Shown one piece after another: positions 25,255-34,889 of a stretch of DNA of 64,000 bases. The DNA comes from Istiophorus platypterus (lineage: Eukaryota > Chordata > Actinopteri > Istiophoriformes > Istiophoridae). The stretch's first letter is position 1; every line of letters starts with the position of its first letter. Below the pieces are notes generated by a model that was not told where the DNA came from, searched no databases, and was given only the letters and a program-made list of their open reading frames with translations. Made by a program: the position numbers and the translations under genes. The DNA lies in NCBI GenBank assembly GCA_016859345.1, contig CM029120.1, forward strand, positions 20,855,001-20,919,000, written 5' to 3'.

Positions 25255-25640
25255 TAGAGTCTGAAGCTGTGGTGCTTTGAGCTAAATGTTCTTAGTGGGC
25301 TAACATGCTCACAACAACATGCTGATATTTATTAGTAGTAAGATTTTTACTTTGTTCATGATCTTAGGTCAGTTTGTAAGAATGCTAACATTTGCTAATT
25401 ATCGCTAAACACAAAGTACAGCTACTGTGGATGGGAACAAATGCCACTTGTGTTGCAGCTATTTGGTTATAAGCTAAATTATTGGACACAAGTTAATACC
25501 ATTCATTTTGTGGAAGACATGAATGCAAACTATCCAATAATTGTTGAGATATTTTAATGTGAACAGAGGTGGTGGACCAACTATTGACACTGTTACCCTT
25601 AGAGCTATGTCCTAAGCATGGCAAAATGCAAAGGAAGTTC
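25255..25640 (-). repeat. Percomorph interspersed repeat, copy 1
   Basis: The copy starts with 'gtgctttgagctaaatg', continues through 'ctaacatgctcacaa', 'aacatttgctaatta' and 'aaacacaaagtacagct', and ends with 'ggtggtggaccaacta' and 'cttagagctatg'. This order of words belongs to a very abundant percomorph fish repeat that also appears at 40112-40800 (opposite orientation) and 63105-63345 (same orientation). The class is unknown to me. It does not encode protein. Strand is given relative to the copy at 40112. Confidence 0.7.
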
Positions 25641-25789
25641 AATAAAGTCATTATTTTAAAATGAAATATAAAACATTGTGGTGTCAATATAAGACCTTAG
25701 AAATTATATTAAAACTATAACAAATTCCAACCTATAGATTTCCTAAAACACTTTATATTTCATAATCTTTGTGGCATTTGTACTGTACA

Positions 25790-26652
25790 GTTTTGTGAAT
25801 AAATAAGTACACTCCAATGGAATTGCTGACTTTTTTAACATTTTGTCTTCAAGAACTTTTTGATATGATGCACAATTCATAGTTGAATAAATGATTGTAA
25901 ACTGCCCAGTCCCTGAGGCAGTGAATCAATCCCAAAGCAAAACATTTCCACCACAATGCTTCAGAGTTGGTATAAGGTTCTTTTACTGAAAAACTGTCTT
26001 TGGTCTGCATCAAACATGTCTGCTGTTACTGTCGCCTCCATCTTTTATTTGTTTGTCGATAGCAGATTATTTGAAACGGCCTGTACTTTACTTCTATGTT
26101 CATTGGCAAACTATAATCCAGCTCTCATGCTCTTTTTGGACAGCAAAGGCTTTCTCCTGGAATACCCTCAGTGCAGATCTAATTTGTGCAATCTCTTTCT
26201 GATTGACACATTAACTTTGAGACAAAGAGTTTCAAAAGTTACCTATGGATCTTGTGTTGAAATTTAGGATTTTTCAACTTGCATCAAATGGTTTGCTCTT
26301 GGGCTCAATTTGTTGCGGCCCGTCCTAGACGCATTTGCAGTTGTTTGAAAGTCGTTTGTAGATTGTTTTCCTTGCAGTGGAATTATTTATTTCAAATAAT
26401 TTTGAAGATCTTTTGAAATCCCTTTTGAAATTTTTTTCTGAAGGTCTTAGAGAGGTCTTTAGATCTTGGCAAACACTTAAATAGCAAAGAGAACAGCAGT
26501 CCATGGTTGTCAGCAGTTTAAATAAGACAAGTTCCAAATGTACTCCCTAATGAAATTCTAATTACTGGCACCCAATCTGGAAAACCTGATTCTAACTGTA
26601 TGTATTTGAAGGTATGATATATGTAGTGGTATACTTATTTTTTTCATGTGAA
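25790..26652 (-). mobile_element. Tc1-like DNA transposon copy C, degraded
   Basis: Terminal inverted repeats are visible: 'gaataaataagtacactcc' on the left, and reverse-complemented 'gaaaaaaataagtataccac' on the right. The minus strand near 25900-25970 reads through a Tc1 DDE-like segment (a GG-W-K-CFALGLIHCLR pattern matching the GGGNILLWGCF block). Words such as tgcttcagagttggtataag and catgtctgctgttac match the antisense of the transposase in related fish elements. The frame is broken throughout and the copy is short (about 0.86 kb), so it is a dead, partly deleted element of a lineage different from copies A and B. Confidence 0.7.
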
Positions 26653-26700
26653 CGCTTGTTTTTTTTTCTTTTGTTTGTTTTTGTTTTGTTTTGAGAATCA
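26653..26700. repeat. T/G-rich low-complexity run
   Basis: A stretch of the form tttttttttcttttgtttg and ttttgttttgttttg directly follows the right end of Tc1-like copy C. Confidence 0.8.
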
Positions 26701-27240
26701 AATGTTTGCTAGTTCAAATATGTTGAAAATATATATAAATAGGTATTTAATTTTTCAAATAAAGTTACTCAATACTACTTATATTCTGATGGTTTTGGTG
26801 ACTATGAGGACTAAGCAAGGATCCGTTTTGAGTGGAAAACAAAGATGTCTCCAAATTATTGGAACAACTCAGAATGATCAGTGAGTATGGTAAACAAAAT
26901 AAAATCCCCTCTGAGTTGCATATCAACTCATTCCGCATAGAATGTTTGAATAAATATCAAACCTCCACAGCAATGAAACACAATTTATAGCCTGTTTGTG
27001 TTCTCAGCTGACCCTGATTGTCGTTCACATTGCCCTGGGATTCTCAGCCTACAAAACGGGTTTTACTATCCTCAACCTCTTGGTGACATAATTTGGTGGA
27101 ATATTTTACAAAGACTCTGTACCAAGAATCGGACCTATGAAGAAATTCATAGCACTAACCATATCTCCAGCTATCACTGGCTCTGTGTGAGCTTTCACAT
27201 TCACCAGGAAGCAAAGCAGAAATGAGGAAAATGATGAGGA
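26701..27240. other. Non-coding DNA before the polypurine tract
   Basis: No gene or recognised repeat family. Frames of 75-78 codons are present, without splice context. Confidence 0.5.
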
Positions 27241-27900
27241 AATCAGTGGGCCAGAGCTAGAAAGGAAGGAGAGAACGAACAAAAGACAAGACAGGAGGAT
27301 GGCAGGGAGGAAGGAACAAATGTAGAAGGGAGAAAGAAAGGGATAAAAGATGGGAAGTTGGGAACAAAGTGCAAAGGAATGAATAAGGGAAAGGATGAAG
27401 ACAGGAGGAAGAAAGGAAGGAAAAAAAGAATGGGATGGAATGAACGTAAGAAATGACAAAAAGGGAAGGAAGAAAAAGGACAAAAGGGAAATGAGGAAAA
27501 AGACAGGGGGAGGGGGAGAATGTAGGAAGGAAAGATGGGAGGAAGGTAGGAACAAAAGACAGAAGGGAGAAATTGAGGATGGCAGGAAGGAAGGGAAAAA
27601 GGAGGGGAAGATGTGAGGGAGGAATGAGCAAAAGACTCAAGCAAGACATGTGGAAGGTTGGAACAAAAGATAAAGGAGGAAGGACAAGATTAAAACAGGA
27701 AGACTGAGGAAAGAAAAGGCCAAATACATTAAGAAGGGGGGAAAGGAAGAAAAGACAGAATGAAGAAGAGAAGGAAGGAAATACAGCAGGATGGAAAGGT
27801 TAGAGGAAAAAAAGAAAGGGAAAGAACAAAAGACAGGAAAAAGGAAGGAATGGAAAGGAAGAAAGAGAGAAAAGAAAAGGGAGGCTGGAGAGAGTAGAGA
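27241..27900. repeat. Long polypurine tract, degenerate minisatellite
   Basis: For about 650 bp the plus strand is almost entirely A and G. It is built from aggaagg-type words with a recurring longer motif, aacaaaagac, at 27278, 27551 and 27825 and in changed form at 27629 and 27661. The minus-strand frames of 130-150 codons over it encode only S, F, L and P and are by-products of the composition, not genes. The recurrence suggests a decayed tandem array with a unit of several tens of bases. Confidence 0.93.
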
Positions 27901-27989
27901 GTTGTATTCATGGAAGATTGACTGATTCTTGCCTGAGCTGTCAATGCAGAATCTCTCCTGTCTATCACTGCCTGAATATGAAAAAGGCT

Positions 27990-28018
27990 GACTCCTCTTA
28001 TAATAAATAAGAGGAGTC
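27990..28018. repeat. Perfect 12-bp inverted repeat (hairpin)
   Basis: GACTCCTCTTAT at 27990-28001 and ATAAGAGGAGTC at 28007-28018 are perfect inverted copies separated by a 5-base AATAA loop. No T run follows, so it is not a bacterial-type terminator. Its place between two purine-rich blocks suggests a replication-error or cruciform origin. Confidence 0.9.
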
Positions 28019-28023
28019 TCAAT

Positions 28024-28050
28024 GAGGAAAGGAAGGAAGGAAGAAAGAAC
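28024..28050. repeat. Short (GGAA)n tract
   Basis: Aggaaaggaaggaaggaaga-type sequence, an outlying fragment of the purine-rich domain upstream. Confidence 0.85.
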
Positions 28051-28523
28051 TGAATTTGAAGTAAGCATAGAAAAATGGAGGCAATTATAATCTTGGACAT
28101 TTTACATCTTTTAGATTCCATTTAAAAACCTAATCAACCTGTGCTGTAATCACAAGATTGAATGCCCGACACAAAGGTTGTGGAATTACACAGCAAAATT
28201 AATACTGTGAGTATTTCTTTGCAGGACTGAACTTTGACTTAACATTCATATGCAACAGTAAGACATGCAGCCTATCACCTCTTTTCATAGCCTTGGCTAA
28301 ATAATCTGCAACACTGCAGTATGCATGCTGCAGCAACTGTAGTTAGCAGCATTCAAAGAAGGTCACAAGTGGCTCTCTCTTCTTATGCAATTAACCTAGT
28401 TTATCAGTGAGGCAGCAATCTGTGGGGAAGTAATTAAACTCCAAATTCTTCCCACTGTGTGGACTTCACAGGGAAAAAAATCTTTGGACAGCCCAACGTT
28501 TGTTTGGAAGTGATGATAAGTGA

Positions 28524-28545
28524 TTTTTTTTTTTTTTTTTTTTTT
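28524..28545. repeat. Poly(T) tract
   Basis: Twenty-two consecutive T residues. Purine-rich sequence follows at 28567-28695, including another 'aaaagacagaggga' word like those of the polypurine tract. Confidence 0.93.
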
Positions 28546-29491
28546 GATATATGGAATTTAAACAAAAAAACAGGGTAAAAGACAGAGGGAAGAATATAGG
28601 AAGCAAATTGTGGAAGGAAACAAAGAAAAGGGGGGAGAAGCAGATTAAACTAAATGAAAGAGGAAGGATAGGAGGTAAAAGGAGAGATGTGGGAATCGTC
28701 AGTTGACTTTACAACTGAACAATGATTTCTTTAAAAACTGTTATTAGATGTTTAACAGATACTTCCTTTAATTTCTGAGTATGTGTTTACAAAATGGATG
28801 CAGATCATGCCTAAAATCTTATTCATCCACTTGAGTCCTCTCAATGCAAATACAGCCATAAGGGAAGAAGACGCTCCATCTAACCGTTTACTGTATTTGT
28901 TCACAAGCCTGCCTGTGTGTGTGCATGTGTCTACTGACCTTGAATTCCTCCTGCAAGCCACAAAGACTCCCAAGTCTTTTTCCTCCTCCCACGAATGAGC
29001 GTTGCAAGGTAATGTCTGTGTGTTTGCTGAGCAGCGAGTCCTCCACCTCATCAGTTCACTCTTTCACCTGCAGGAAAACAATGAGGGGAGACAGAGAGCA
29101 GGAGAAAATGAGAAATGGCAATCTTAGACATTTAGATGCATAAGATTAGCTTGCTGAAATGCATAACAAAGACAAGGGACATCAAAACATGTAGAGATTT
29201 TATTTCTACTATTTTTTTCTGATTATTTGGGCTAAAAATTTCTGAATTTGCTGCAGTGTTTCTGAAAAAGAAAAAAACAGTAAACACCATAATGTAGCGG
29301 TAACATATTTGCTATGCGGGTGGGATTTAGTGAAGCTTGAAAGAGCTGTTCTGAATTTTTTTTTTTAATATGTTGGATGCTGCGGCAATTACTAAAGATT
29401 TACAACATGTGCTTAATTTGACAAATATATAATCAATTAGATCCCAAAACTGCAAACAATGCATATTATGCAGTTGTTGGTTGAATTTGTG
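28546..29491. other. Non-coding, with an exon-like segment on the minus strand
   Basis: 28567-28695 is purine-rich. 28939-29067 is bounded on the minus strand by a long pyrimidine tract ending in cctgcag and by the donor-like AAG/GTCAGT, but all three frames contain early stops. It could only be a non-coding or 5'-leader exon. No gene is called. Confidence 0.35.
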
Positions 29492-29798
29492 TTAAAGGAA
29501 TATTTTGAGAAATTTGTTTATCTTGTTATTTTAATCCAAATAACACAATATAAAAACCACAAGTTGTGCTTTACCAAGCTGTTAATATCTGCTTGTATAC
29601 GTTAACAAATGAGATTCGGCTTGTTAAGTAGTGACGCATTTTGGATTTCTGAATTTAGAGAAAGACAGGGTAGCTATTTCTCTCTAATTCCAGTCTTTAT
29701 GCTAAGCTAGATCACCCCACTCCTTCATCTCTGCACTTAATGCACAGACAGGGGAATGTTAATTGATTTAGCAGGAAAATGTTGAAATATTCCATTTT
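29492..29798. mobile_element. MITE-like percomorph repeat with inverted ends
   Basis: The left end ttaaaggaatattttgagaa and the reverse complement of the right end (aaaatggaatatttcaacat) are inverted copies. The interior has 'tttaatccaaataacaca', 'aaccacaagttgtgc' and 'ccagtctttatgctaagcta', which I recognise in order from a very common percomorph repeat. The copy is about 300 bp with no coding capacity. It is probably a non-autonomous DNA transposon, though the superfamily is not certain. Confidence 0.65.
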
Positions 29799-32700
29799 TT
29801 TCTTGAGTCATTTTGGCAACTTTATCTCATTTGTTTAGCCGGTGTAGTATTGCTGTCTAGTGTTTGCCCATGAGGGCTTCTACAGATATTTAAAATAGTA
29901 ACAATAATTATTACCTATCAATGATTATAATATCATTAGTTATCATTGAATAGGCACCATGTTAACTGGGACAACTGAGATGTTGTTTCTGAAAAACATG
30001 TTGCTTTAGCAAAAAAATCTAAATTATCTGCATGACTTCATACCACTAAGGTTACATTCTGTTATATTTATGTAAGCTGTCCAGTTTTTACATAGTGTAC
30101 TTAAAAAGAAAGTCATGAAAATCCAATGATCTTAAAGTTATGCAGTGCTGCTGTGTGTCAGATTTTAGTCAGACAACACATTCTGTAAGATCTAAGGGCT
30201 TTTTTTAGCCAGAAAATTATTATTCCTACTTCAGTAAGCTGCACAATGCTTGTACCTGAATTGCCTGGCATTTCTATTTCTTTCTCTTTTTTTAATTCAT
30301 CTTATGTGCCGATGACCAAACCACCATGTGAAATGGAAAACATCTATGGCGTGTATATTAATAGAGATTAGCCCATTTTCAGCGTTGCACCACCAGTTTG
30401 AAGGTTAGGTTGCTAAAACAAGTGTACTTTTACATTTTAACATTTTCAAGTGCAGTTTCAATAAGGAGGCCTGTCTTACCTTGAACCTACTGTTGCTCCC
30501 CACTGTGCTGCCCTACGGGTCATGAAATGAGGTTGCCCCACCATAGAGCCGTGGGTCAACATTATAATTGGGGGCGCCTCTTTGTGTTACACTGACTTCG
30601 CAAATCACTTCAGCTTGATTTCTAGGCAGGTGCCTGCGGCATACATCACTCAGCCACCAGCCAGCGTCACTTGGAGCTAAGTGCTGTGCCAATTATTGCA
30701 TGACACTGTCATCCATATCTGTTCTCATGGAAATTCATAATTTATGACACATCCTCATTCCTGCCTCAGGGGACCTGAATGCTATTATCCTGCTAAAGTG
30801 AGATCTGATTGGGCAGCTGTTACCTCAGTTGCTTCTTTGAAGGCTCATTTCTTCAAGTGCCCTACTATAGTCTCTATAATGTATCACTGTTGGGCAGAAG
30901 AGATGTCCCTTGAAACACCAGCTATTCTTCTCTCAAAATGGCATCTGTAAAGCCTTGGCTGAAAACAACTGTTTCGGAGTGTGAGATTAGTGCTGAGATA
31001 TTTGAAAGCATATATATTTTTGCGGACTAATAGTCTTTCTATCATTCTTTCTGTTTTGGCCTCAATGTTGTACAGAATATCTCCCTTAAAGAAATAGTAT
31101 ATTTTTGGTCCTCCAGCTGCTCCAATACTTTGGACTTAGACAAAATAAACACAATCAAAATGATAAAAGTGATGCATATAAAATTCACATTTATTTGATT
31201 AATGCAGTATCGGACCATGCTGGAAATTGTAACATTTAAAACTGTAACATTTAAAACATATTAAAACTCATGCGGACCATTAGTCTTATATCACAGCATG
31301 GATTTAACTTTTTAACCTAAAACTCCTTAAATTGTCTTAAGGGTATCTTTTCTACCCTTTTTTCCCCCAAAACACCCTGTAATTAGATTAAATTTCAACC
31401 TAAAAAAAATAACCTTATCTTAATTTTTCAGCTTAAAACCCATTAAAACCAAACTTATTGGTTTGATTTACATCCTTCAAAAATTATGTCAGCTTGACTT
31501 TTGAACCTTGACAGTGTTCTAAACTCTATCCAGCTGATGCCAATTTAAAAAGCTAATATACACTATGTGTCATTAAGCCTCTAGGTCGCCTACAGCTGTG
31601 TCAGCTAGCACAGGATGAACGGTTAACAAGGAATGTTACATGTTTCAATGCATCATTGACTGACATATGAGTCAGTAATTATCGGTGGTGTAATGAATCC
31701 TCTTGTTAGGCTTTAGTGAGTAGGTGATTTTTAAATATGCTATTCATTAGCTCTGTCTTGTAGCTTATTGTACAGATTGTCTCAGACATAGTTATCCAGT
31801 GCCTTTTCTCCAGCAGAATAACAGTTTGAGTGGTGTCAGCAAACAACGTCATTAGGGATATTTTCTTTGAAAAGTGTGGTAAAAAGATAATGATGATGGC
31901 CTTTGCTAACAGATGATCTTGTGTGATTATTTCATCAATAAAGACTTGATTGTGTTGTATGTTGTGTGTTAACACAACTTTTGCGGTACAGTTAAGCTTT
32001 AGAGTAGTGACTTGGTTTGTAGAAAAGGTTCCTGACAAATCAAACAGACAATCTTAAGATTGTGTCCTGACATCTGTTAAAGAAGTTATCGTCGTGCTTT
32101 TTCCTGCCTGCCTTTACTTATTAACTCAGTCAATTGCGCTTGACAAAACTATCAAAATCATCCTACCTGTCAAATCAAGTCCATTTACCTCACAATAAGA
32201 CTTCAGTTTTAAATAAAAGTTGACTATCTGTCGCAGTGAATGATAAAAAAAAAAAAAAATGAGATCTGAACCACAAAGTGAGTGCTCAACATGGCTCAGA
32301 GTGTTGTTACATCACATGTGATTTCAAACTTGACAAATTGCCATACAACTAAGGGAAAAACAGTTTACTGAATTGTGACTTTATAGGTTTTCAATGCCAA
32401 AACATCATCTGAAGCTCCATCCATATGAACAGCACATAAAGACATAACATCTTAGGGTATGTTTGATCCATAAAAGATGTCTATGGTAGGAGACAGGCTG
32501 TGGCTTCTTTTTTATGAATGGGGAACTTAAAATGCATTTGCCCACCTAGATTTCTGTTGGGCATCCACACCTAATAAACATGTCAGTATGAGCCTTTCCC
32601 CCTTTAGCTTTCTCATATATTTGCTCTTTGAAAAACTTTGCTGTCAGATTCATTAAATTTTCCCAGTCAAACTTGTTCTCTTTTACTTCAGAACTGAACT

Positions 32701-33477
32701 TAAATCTATTTGTAAACAGTGGTAATCTATTCGAATGTCCCATCCATTGGAGAACACAGACAACAAATGTACACAAGTTGCCCTACTTTTTTTAGAATTA
32801 CTCTCCGCATACCTTATGACTCTCTTCAAGGTCTTATTTTGTGACTTACTGAAACAATGCTGGTACTATGAGCTTGATTTTACTTAAAACAAACTCATTT
32901 CCTTGATGTATTGTCCATCATGACTGAAGGCTAAAGTGTTTTAACCTGTTTCAAAAGGCAACACTCAAGTCTGCCATTACAGCCGACTTCTGGCTTCATT
33001 ACACTGCCTCCCTGATCTCTCTCGGTGCTTTCCAAGTTGCCATGCCTTTCAGGGACAACTAGACAAATGAGGCATAGCCTTAGCTCAGGCAGAGCCCTGA
33101 AGTCATGTTTGTTTCAGCTAATTGGCATCACCTATTTCCACTATGCTTCACAATCATTGGCTCATTCATAGCTGTATGGCTAGTAACATCCAACCATAGT
33201 CATGTAGCTTCACCACCACAGACATTAAAACCTCATACTAATCACCGTTCCTCTCCTAATTAGGCTCATGCCAATGTGCAGCTTCTTCCACAGACTAAAA
33301 CCTTCTTCTTATATGCCCCGTTTTTGTATTGTTGAGTTAAAAAAAACTTATGTTCATCTAAGTTATTCAGGGGGATGATCTCTCATTGTTGCTTTGACTC
33401 ATTGAGAGTGTGACATAAATGTCTCTGACTGAACTTGAACTAAACTGACTGAAGGTTTTTTTTCTTTTCAACATACA
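29799..33477. other. Non-coding stretch, mostly featureless
   Basis: A poly(A) run lies at 32245-32259. The stretch 30570-30790 is less AT-rich and non-repetitive and could be a conserved non-coding element. Minus-strand frames at 31706-32038 (110 codons) and 32546-32776 (76 codons) are open but unrecognised and lack clear splice sites. Nothing else is seen. Confidence 0.45.
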
Positions 33478-33932
33478 TACATAGTTGTCCAGTTTATTAA
33501 GAACCTACCTAAAAGAAATGCAGTCTATTACAACTGTCTTGCAATAAATCCTCCTACATGAAGGTTAAAATGTTCAGTTTTTGCTGAAACTGTATGGATT
33601 CAAGTTTATGATCATTTTGGAGATTGCCATTGATGATGCTGTTTAACTGTTGCTTCATACAGAGAGATGTGTATTATTTAGCCTACCCTCATTGATCTGA
33701 ATGGGTGGAGAAAATAATGTGAACACCTGTCAACATAGCACATTGTAGTTCAACAACACCACAGACTCAATTCTCTGAATCAGATCACAGAGTTGATTCA
33801 ACACTTCTTTAATATAATTTGAACAAAAACTTAACATTATAACCTTCATGAAGGGATGATTTAAGCAGGAGTGGTGTATTGCACTGTAATAGTTTTAACT
33901 AGGTGTAGCTAATACACTGTTGGCTGAGTGTA
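33478..33932. mobile_element. Non-autonomous DNA transposon with TTATTAGG-type ends
   Basis: The left end reads tacatagttgtccagtttat, and the right end, reverse-complemented, tacactcagccaacagtgta. These are diverged copies of a TACACTCAGTGGCCAGTTTA-type terminus. Interior words 'aatgcagtctattacaa' and 'gcaataaatcctcctaca' match a short fish element I remember with the same ends. There is no transposase frame in about 455 bp. The terminus resembles that of Tc1-like copy B at 23976, so it may be mobilised by the same transposase group. Confidence 0.7.
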
Positions 33933-34397
33933 AATACTCCCATGTAAGTCTATGTAGTCCACTTAAGAGGCATGCATACTGACAGAATATTGGGTGGTCT
34001 GCTGAAAGCACCTGTCCAACAGTGCATACAAATACCAGTATGAAATTTGCACAGTGTTCTAAACACCAAACCCTCAGACCAGCCAAGATAGCTACTGAGC
34101 ATGTTTACCTGACTGTTAAGCTCCTTATCACATCTGCCTCCATTTCTTAATGCCTGACAAATGCGCAAACACAAAATACATTACATGCACTGTTACAATA
34201 ATGTGGTAATGGATCATTTTAAAAAGCTAGGAAGCATTTCTGTATTGGCTTAGGGACCATTGTATCTATCCACTATTAGCCCTTAGTTCCTCATATTGTA
34301 TTTTATCACACCTCTGAGAATACAGATAAAAGTTATGAGGTTAGAAACACTTGTTCCTTGTAGCATCAGGGTCTTAAATGACATTTTTATACACTAC
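33933..34397. other. Non-coding stretch, nothing recognised
   Basis: Only short overlapping frames and no repeat recognised. Confidence 0.5.
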
Positions 34398-34889
34398 TGT
34401 TAGGATTCTGAAGTCTCCCTCCTCACGTCCTCGTGTGTCATGTGTTTTTTACCCTGCTCTCTGTCATGTCTGTCTCTCCCTGTCTGAGTCTGTCTTCCTC
34501 ATGGCGGGGCTGGTCGGCCCTGCACTGGTTTTGTCCCCACCTCATCTGCACAGCTGTCACTTATCTTCTCTTCAACCACGGCAATTAGACTTCACTGACA
34601 TACAGCATTAAAGATCACCAGTATTCGTTGAACCATCTGTTGATTCATGTGATAATGTGCCTGACCCATTAGTTGAAGATTTTGTCCTAGTTGATAAACC
34701 TGGTGCTCTTTCTTTCTGTTTGGCACAGAATCATCTGTCTGCAGTTTGCCACCGGCCTCACCCTGTATCAGCTTTGTATCCACATTGCCTATTGGCTTTC
34801 ATTTTGTAAAACCAGTGTATTTTCACCTGTGACCTTGTCTCTGTCTCTGAACTTCCACATCTGGGTCCCATCTGTCTCAATAAATCACA
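34398..34889 (+). mobile_element. Probable degenerate solo LTR
   Basis: The segment starts TGTTAGGATTC and ends near aaatcaca. Flanks actac (34393-34397) and actat (34890-34894) could be a 5-bp target duplication with one change. Interior text is pyrimidine-rich and CT-rich in the way of fish LTRs (tcctcatggcggggctgg, cctcatctgcacagctgtc, ccacatctgggtccc, aataaa). No gag, pol or env remnant lies next to it. The family is not determined and the boundaries are less secure than for the LTR at 47161. Confidence 0.45.

Noticed and set aside
27106..28121. Minus-strand open frames of 130-149 codons
   Set aside because: They encode only S, F, L, P and related residues because they lie over a polypurine tract; they overlap in several frames and have no protein features.
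31706..32038. 110-codon minus-strand frame with LKLNCTAKVVLTHNI, vaguely like a Pif1/Helitron helicase block
   Set aside because: The likeness covers about 15 residues only and the following sequence does not continue the helicase pattern. No Helitron ends (TC...CTRR with hairpin) were found.
32546..32776. 76-codon minus-strand hydrophilic frame
   Set aside because: No matching acceptor and donor around it and no family recognised.
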